From positions 14,775,443 to 14,839,442 of the forward strand of contig CM030716.1 in NCBI GenBank assembly GCA_017979445.1: a DNA stretch of 64,000 nt, given 5' to 3'. Shown here piece by piece: positions 59,101 to 64,000 of this stretch. The notes beneath the pieces were generated by a model. The model was not told where the DNA came from. It searched no databases and worked only from the letters and a program-made list of their open reading frames with translations. Origin of the DNA: Akebia trifoliata. Taxonomy: Eukaryota; Streptophyta; Magnoliopsida; Ranunculales; Lardizabalaceae. Made by a program: the position numbers and the translations under genes. How positions within the stretch are numbered: position 1 is the first letter of the stretch; every line of letters starts with the position of its first letter.

Positions 59101-59855
59101 AATGATCATAAGGTTGTTGTTAAATTTATCAAAAATAACATGTTTGCACATTTCGGAACTCCTTTTGCCATCATTAGTGATGGAAGAAGACATTTCTGTA
59201 ATTGAATTTTTAAAAGCCTTATGCACAAGTATTCTATCACTCATAAGGTAGTCACCTTTTATCACCCACAAACCATTGGGTAGGTCAAAATTTCTAATCG
59301 TGAAATCAAAACTATTCTTAAAAAACCTGTCAAGCCTACTCGAATCTCAAAAATATTGGTTTTTACGATTATCTAACGCTTTGTGGGCCTATAGAACAAC
59401 TTTCAAAACTCATATCGGAATGCCTCCTTATCGATTAGTTTTTAGTAAAGTCTGTCATCTTGCAGACAAACTTGAAAATTGTGCTTACTGGACAGTCAAG
59501 CATTTGAATTTTGATTAAGCTAAAGTAGGGGAGCTTAGGAAACTTCAACTCACTGAGTTGGAAGAATTATGAAACGATGCGTACGATAGTGCTAAACTGT
59601 ACAAAGATCGAACGGATGTCTAGCATGATAAGCACATACAAAAAAAATCATTCCACGTAGGGCTAAGAGTGTTGCTTTACAACTCTCACTTTCATCTTTT
59701 CCCAGGAAAATTGAAGTCCAGCTGGATAGGATCCTTTGTGGTCCATAACATCCACCTTCATGGAAACATCGAGGTTCTCAATTCAGCCAATGGCAACATT
59801 TTCTTAGTAAATGACCAACGACTAAAATCATTCCAGTATCTCCCAAATTTCTAAG
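56150..59855 (+). pseudogene. Athila-type pol remnant: protease, RT, RNase H, integrase
   Basis: Domains in order. Protease is near 56180-56500 (LLDLGANVHLLPFSVYQQL, then FYFPVDFVILD and PVILGKLFL in another frame). RT is at 57080-57563 (GWKVCIDYRKLNAMTRKDHF, FLNGYLGYNQIPIAPEDQEK, MSFRLCNAPVTFQR); its active site reads FMND where FMDD is expected, a G-to-A change. A duplicated linker lies at 57738-58128. RNase H is near 58150-58510 ([30 protein letters not shown]). The integrase zinc domain is near 58785-58930 (HNHICGEHFGGKKT, CDRCQ). Its core is at 58980-59300 with Asp, Asp, Glu positions in GIDFMGP, ISDGR and SNREIK. Stops and frameshifts occur throughout. No envelope-like frame was recognised after it. 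Confidence 0.85.
57738..58128 (+). repeat. Direct tandem duplication of about 192 bp in Athila pol
   Basis: CTACCTCCTCCTAGAACTAT starts at 57738 and again at 57930. Each copy includes GGATTTTATAGAAGATT and ends ACCTCAACACCTATTAT. The copies differ at several bases and by a few indels, so the duplication is not recent. It duplicates the RT-RNase H connection region. Confidence 0.85.
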
Positions 59856-60184
59856 AGAAATACTCATTTTTGAGTAATCTTGTATACCAGGATTAACTCC
59901 AATTCCATGTCTGGCTGAAGACAATAAACTTAGCACTTTCGGGAGGCAACCTTTGATTCTTGTAAATATTCTTTTATTTTCATATTTTCATATTTTCAAA
60001 ATTTTAGCCTTGTATTTTTATGAGTAATATAGTTAGGAAACAAAGGTCTCAATCTAAAAAAAAATGTAGTTATGTAAAATTGTCGAATTGTTCTCTCTCA
60101 ATTTATTCAGACCAGTCATGATAATAGTTTCCACAATCCGATTCAGGTGTGATCTAACCCTTCCTACTCTTTCTTCATTGAGGA
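59856..60184. other. Post-pol end of the Athila-type element, no gene
   Basis: Contains TTTCGGGAGGCAACCTTTGA near 59937 and CATTGAGGACACTTT near 60177, phrases that follow pol in Athila-type elements. The sequence then changes directly to copia-4, so the 3' end including the LTR appears lost. Confidence 0.5.
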
Positions 60185-62690
60185 CACTTTATTTTCATGT
60201 CCTTTAATTACAAATCCTTTCAGTTGGTTCATATATATTTCTTCATCAAGTTCTCCATTTAAAAATATAATTTTTACATCCATTTGATGAATTTCTAAAT
60301 TATAAATGAAAGTTATAGCAATAAGAAGTTTAATAGAAGTGATTCTAGTAACATGGAAATAAGTGTCAAAAAAAGTTAATGTCTTCTTTTTGTTTGTATC
60401 CTTTAGCCTAATCTGACCTTATATTTTTATCTATAGTTCCATCAAATTTTAATTTTCTTTTGAAAATCCATTTACAACCAATTGATTTATTACTAGGAGG
60501 TAGATTGACTAATTCCCAGGTATTATTACTCATAATTGAATCTATTTAACTATTTATAGCTTTTTTCCAAAACGGAGCCTCAGGTGTTGCATCTTTAAAA
60601 GTTTGAGGATCTCTTTCTAAGAAAAAACTAATAAAATCAGGTCCAAAAGATGTTGTTCTAGTTCTCTTACTTCTCCTAGGTTTTCTGTTAGATTCTTGTT
60701 CTCTAGGTTCATTATTAGATAATTCAATGTGAGATCTCTTTAAAAGTTTTTCAATTTTATCTTTATAAGGATCACATCCTTAAAAAATTCGACATCTATA
60801 GATTTAATTATAGTGTTAGGATTAAGATTGTTTACATCAGATTTATTCACAAGAAATTATATGCACTATTATTAATAGCATATCAAATAAAAATATAATA
60901 TATAGTTTTAGGACGTAATTTGATTCTTTTAGGCAATAAGACAATTACTTTGGCTAAACACCCCAACACTTTCATGTATTTAAAAGTAGGTATTCTACAT
61001 TTCCAAAGTTCATAAGGTGAATTTTCAGAATTCTTTAATGAAATTTTATTTAAAATATAATAAGATATTAAAAGGGTTTCTGCCCAAATATTTAAAGGTA
61101 CACCTGAACTAACAAGTAAAGAGTTAACCGAACTAACAAGTAAAGAGTTAACCATGTCTTTCAAAGTTCCATTTTTTTACTTTCTGCTATACCATTCTAT
61201 TGGGGGGAATAAGGAGTAGTAGTTTGGTGTATAATTCAATTTTCTTGATCTTAAAATTATAGTTAAAGAATTAGATTCATATTTTCCTCTTTGGCAAGAT
61301 CTTAAAATTTTAATTTTCTTTTCAAGTTGATTTTTAATATCAGATTTACTACTTAAAAGATAAATCATACAAAATCTAGTGCAATTATCAATAAAAGCTA
61401 TAAAATATATTTTTATCGCTTCTAGATTGAACATATTTGATATCACATAAATCATAATGTATTAATTTTAAAGGTTTTATAAATCTTTTAACATTTTTAA
61501 AAGATTTTTTAGCAAATTTTGATTCAATGCAAATTTTACATTTTTTAGATTTATCAATATGCATTTTAGGAATCATACCACTATTTATTAATTTGACAAT
61601 TGATCTATTATTAACATGATCTAATCTAAGAAGCTAAATATTATAACACTCAAAAACATAAGCAGAAGTAATATTATTAATAAAATTAGAAATTACATTA
61701 ATTTTGAATAATCATCACATAGATAACCCTTGCCGACAAACATTTCATTTTTTGTGATTATACATTTGTCAGACTCAAATACCATTTTGGAACCTCTTTT
61801 ACTTAAAAAAGAACGTGAAACTAGATTTCTTCGAATGTATGGAACGTGAAACACTTCTTTCAGAGTTAGAACCTTGCTAGATGTTAAATTCAAATACACT
61901 TTTCCCTTTTCGATTACAATGGATGTGGATGAATTTTGTATGAATAATTTTTTATTTCCAACGTTGTTATAGGAGGAAAAGATGCCTCTCTCAGAGAATA
62001 TGTATTTGTTGGTCCCCGTATCCAACCACCAATCATTGGTATTTCCTACCAGATTCACTTCTAAAACAATAGCTGGTAGGTTCTGAGTTTCAATCACATT
62101 GGCTTGTTCATGTTTCTGATGGTGTTGCTATTTGTTTTTTTACAATAGTTCTTGGCACGATTTCCAGGTTTATTGAAATTTGGGTTTCAACTTTCTAGTG
62201 AATTTGAAAGGTTCTTCTTCTACTATATTCGTTTTAGAAATCAAAAAATTTATCTCATTCTTCTTCTAATTCTTTTGGTTATTCTCTTCAAGTTTAAATC
62301 TTATCACTAAATCCTCTAGTCCCATTTCTTTTTTTTATATTTCAAATTATTTTTGAAGTCTTTTCAAGATGGTGGTAATTTTTCAACTATCGATCTAACT
62401 TAAAATCCTTTACTTATATTATGTCTTCAACATGATTTTCATGAATAAGAATCTAAAGCTCTTTGGACTGCGATACTACGGACTTAGAATCTACCATCTT
62501 AAAGTCTAGAAAATACCAACAACAAATTTCTTTGAGTCGACATCTTCTAGAGTATATTTCATTTCAAGACTTTCCTATAAAGTCTTAACAAATTCAACAA
62601 AGGAATAAACCTTATAAAGAATACTACTTAATCCATTTATGATAAATTCCAACACATGAAATTTGAATGTTCTCATTTTCGATATTCATT
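60185..62690 (-). pseudogene. Copia-4 gag-pol remnant
   Basis: Read from high to low coordinates on the minus strand. Gag occupies about 62690-62200, including VDSKSVVSQSKEL near 62490 and a decayed zinc knuckle FNKPGNRAKNYCKK near 62170. The protease/pre-integrase region is at 62097-61693 (DWWLDTGTNKYIFSE, HVPYIRRNLVSRSFLS, MFVGKGYLCDD). The integrase region is at 61576-60883 (KCKICIESKFAKKSFKNVKR, FIDNCTRFCMIYLL, PLNIWAETLLISYYILNKIS, YMKVLGCLAKV). The start of RT is at about 60290-60190 (FLNGELDEEIYMNQ, then GFVIKGHENK), where it is cut by the Athila end. Frames are broken by stops. The integrase has a perfect 24-bp in-frame duplication at 61106-61153. Confidence 0.82.
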
Positions 62691-62779
62691 TTTTTATTTG
62701 GTTATCCTTATCATCATCCAAAGAATTTGGTTTTTGAGTGATGATATGAGCCAAACGTAATGTTATTAAATTTAAAAAA

Positions 62780-64000
62780 AATTTGTTGCCAGAATTTGAA
62801 ATTCTTTCTATAAACGCAAGATTTTTCGTTTCCAAAATATCTCAACCACTTTGGGAGAGTTTGGAGTCACCACCATTCTTTTTTCAAAAGGGTGTAAATG
62901 GTCACCCGTGATGTACCTTTTTGAAAAATCATTTATTTTGACATTTAGTGACTCTCGTACGGATAAGGTCTATCGGTCCAACTTTTGATTCTAGGTAAGG
63001 AGATTCATATTAGGGAGTGGGGAAGGTATTAGGCAACCCACTCCCTCTACCATTGATAGTAATCTTAGATTCGATCTTTTTAATAATAAAATAAAAAGAA
63101 AAAAATGAAAAAGATCTGATATGTGCCATCGAGTGAGGGACTTTGATGTTGATTCAAACTATTGAGGGCACCCTTATTGAAAATGGGGCTTGTTGATGGT
63201 TCAAGTTTTTTGTGGTGTGTGTATGGGTGTAGAGAAAGGGAAAAAGTAAAAGAGAGGAAGTTGGAAAGAAGAGAAGGGAGAAAGGAAGAGTTTTTCTCCT
63301 CTTTTTAAGTCTATGTCCTATATTGTTCTTAGGTTGACTTTCCGTTGACCTCCAAAGGATGAATCCTTGACTTGATCTTGGCTTACGTGAGAGAGTGTAA
63401 AGACTTAAGAGTAAGTAATGAGTTGAGAGTAGAGAACTGAGAGTAGAGGGTTGAGAGTGAGATAGTATTTTTCTTAATTTTTCATTAGATTTTTTGAGTT
63501 AAAAATTATTGGGATTTTATAGGGGTTGAAAGTTATTTTAGGGGTATATTGGGTGAAAAAATGAAATGGAATAGAATGGTTTAAAGATTATAAGAGAAGG
63601 CATTTGTAAATTAAGGGTAGTGGAGGGGCATTTGTGTAAGAGGATTAAATGGGTAATTTGTAACCCAAATGGGTTGGATCTTTCAACTCATTTGGGTTGA
63701 CTATTATATGATATGAAATGAATGGTGTTTGGGTAGAGAATGTGGGTGTAAGATGGTGGTTGATTGATTGAGTGTTTAGTGAGTTGAGGGGAGTGGATTT
63801 TGATTAAAAGAATATGTTGTGTAAAAGGGTAATTGATTAGATTTTAGGAGGGTGAGGACGATGGTGACATGTGTCAAAATGTATGGAGATTAGAATTTTA
63901 TATGAGTTGATGAGAGAGAAGAAGTATTTGATTTGAGAGGAGGGGTGTGGGTTTGTAGGAAATAATTATGGTAGGTTAGGGAGAAGTATGGATTTGTAGG
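62780..64000 (-). repeat. Probable Ogre/Tat-type LTR of another family, running off the window
   Basis: No gene. Several phrases keep the order found in the B/E family LTRs read in reverse: GAGTTTGGAGTCACCACC near 62858, GGTATTAGGCAACCCACTCC near 63027, and a distant AAGGGTAGTGGAGGGGCATT near 63614 (the reverse of the TACCCCT-type phrase). The rest is purine-rich, with repeated GAGAGTAGAG near 63425-63450 and a strong hairpin at 63662-63698. Identity overall is too low to call the same family, and one end is outside the window. Confidence 0.4.

Noticed and set aside
59856..60184. Possible envelope-like gene after Athila pol
   Set aside because: Only about 330 bp remain before copia-4 starts, and no membrane or signal segment is readable.

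Overview
The window looks like a gene-poor stretch of a flowering-plant (probably eudicot) nuclear genome. It is AT-rich, it carries one intact plant-type F-box/kelch gene, and nearly everything else is decayed plant transposable elements (Ty1/copia, Athila and Ogre/Tat branches of Ty3/gypsy, hAT, a PIF/Harbinger-like MITE). The species cannot be named from the sequence. Family assignments come from reading motifs by eye; no database search was run.

Layout. 1-2640 is intergenic. 2674-3894 (minus) is the F-box/kelch gene, closely resembling the Arabidopsis AT1G30090 type. 4721-6780 is intergenic. From about 6.8 kb everything is nested transposons. A minus-strand copia element (copia-1, pieces at 7492-9080, 17251-17819 and 19338-19996) is broken by a hAT transposon (9090-17242) and a solo LTR (17820-19332). 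The hAT holds an Ogre/Tat-like solo LTR (12307-17143), which in turn holds a 3.2-kb TG...CA element (13651-16827), so nesting is four deep. From about 20.0 to 50.0 kb lies a plus-strand Sirevirus-like copia element (copia-2). Its 5' LTR is split by a second copy of the 3-kb element (20237-33551), itself split by a complete Ogre/Tat-like retrotransposon (element B, 21990-32326). Its gag is split by a second complete member of that family (element E, 36320-46069). Then come a copia-3 fragment (50290-51020), an Athila-type gypsy element (51026-about 60180) with a MITE in its 5' LTR, a copia-4 fragment (60185-62690), and a probable further Ogre/Tat-type LTR running off the window end.

The most interesting material is in elements B and E. 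Both have two LTRs, a tRNA-Arg type primer-binding site and a polypurine tract, but no pol. B keeps a gag (broken by three stops) and E has lost gag as well, so they form a gag-only/no-coding pair of non-autonomous elements. Each carries, between the missing pol and the 3' LTR, three evenly spaced 30-nt sequences that fold into a two-tier hairpin. The outer-stem bases change in compensating pairs between copies. A longer array of small hairpins follows, with two stem types around one conserved 10-nt loop. A leader segment of about 200 bp before gag is shared by B, E and the Athila element. These are candidate structured-RNA parts of the retrotransposon life cycle. No new gene system, CRISPR array, tRNA or rRNA gene was seen.
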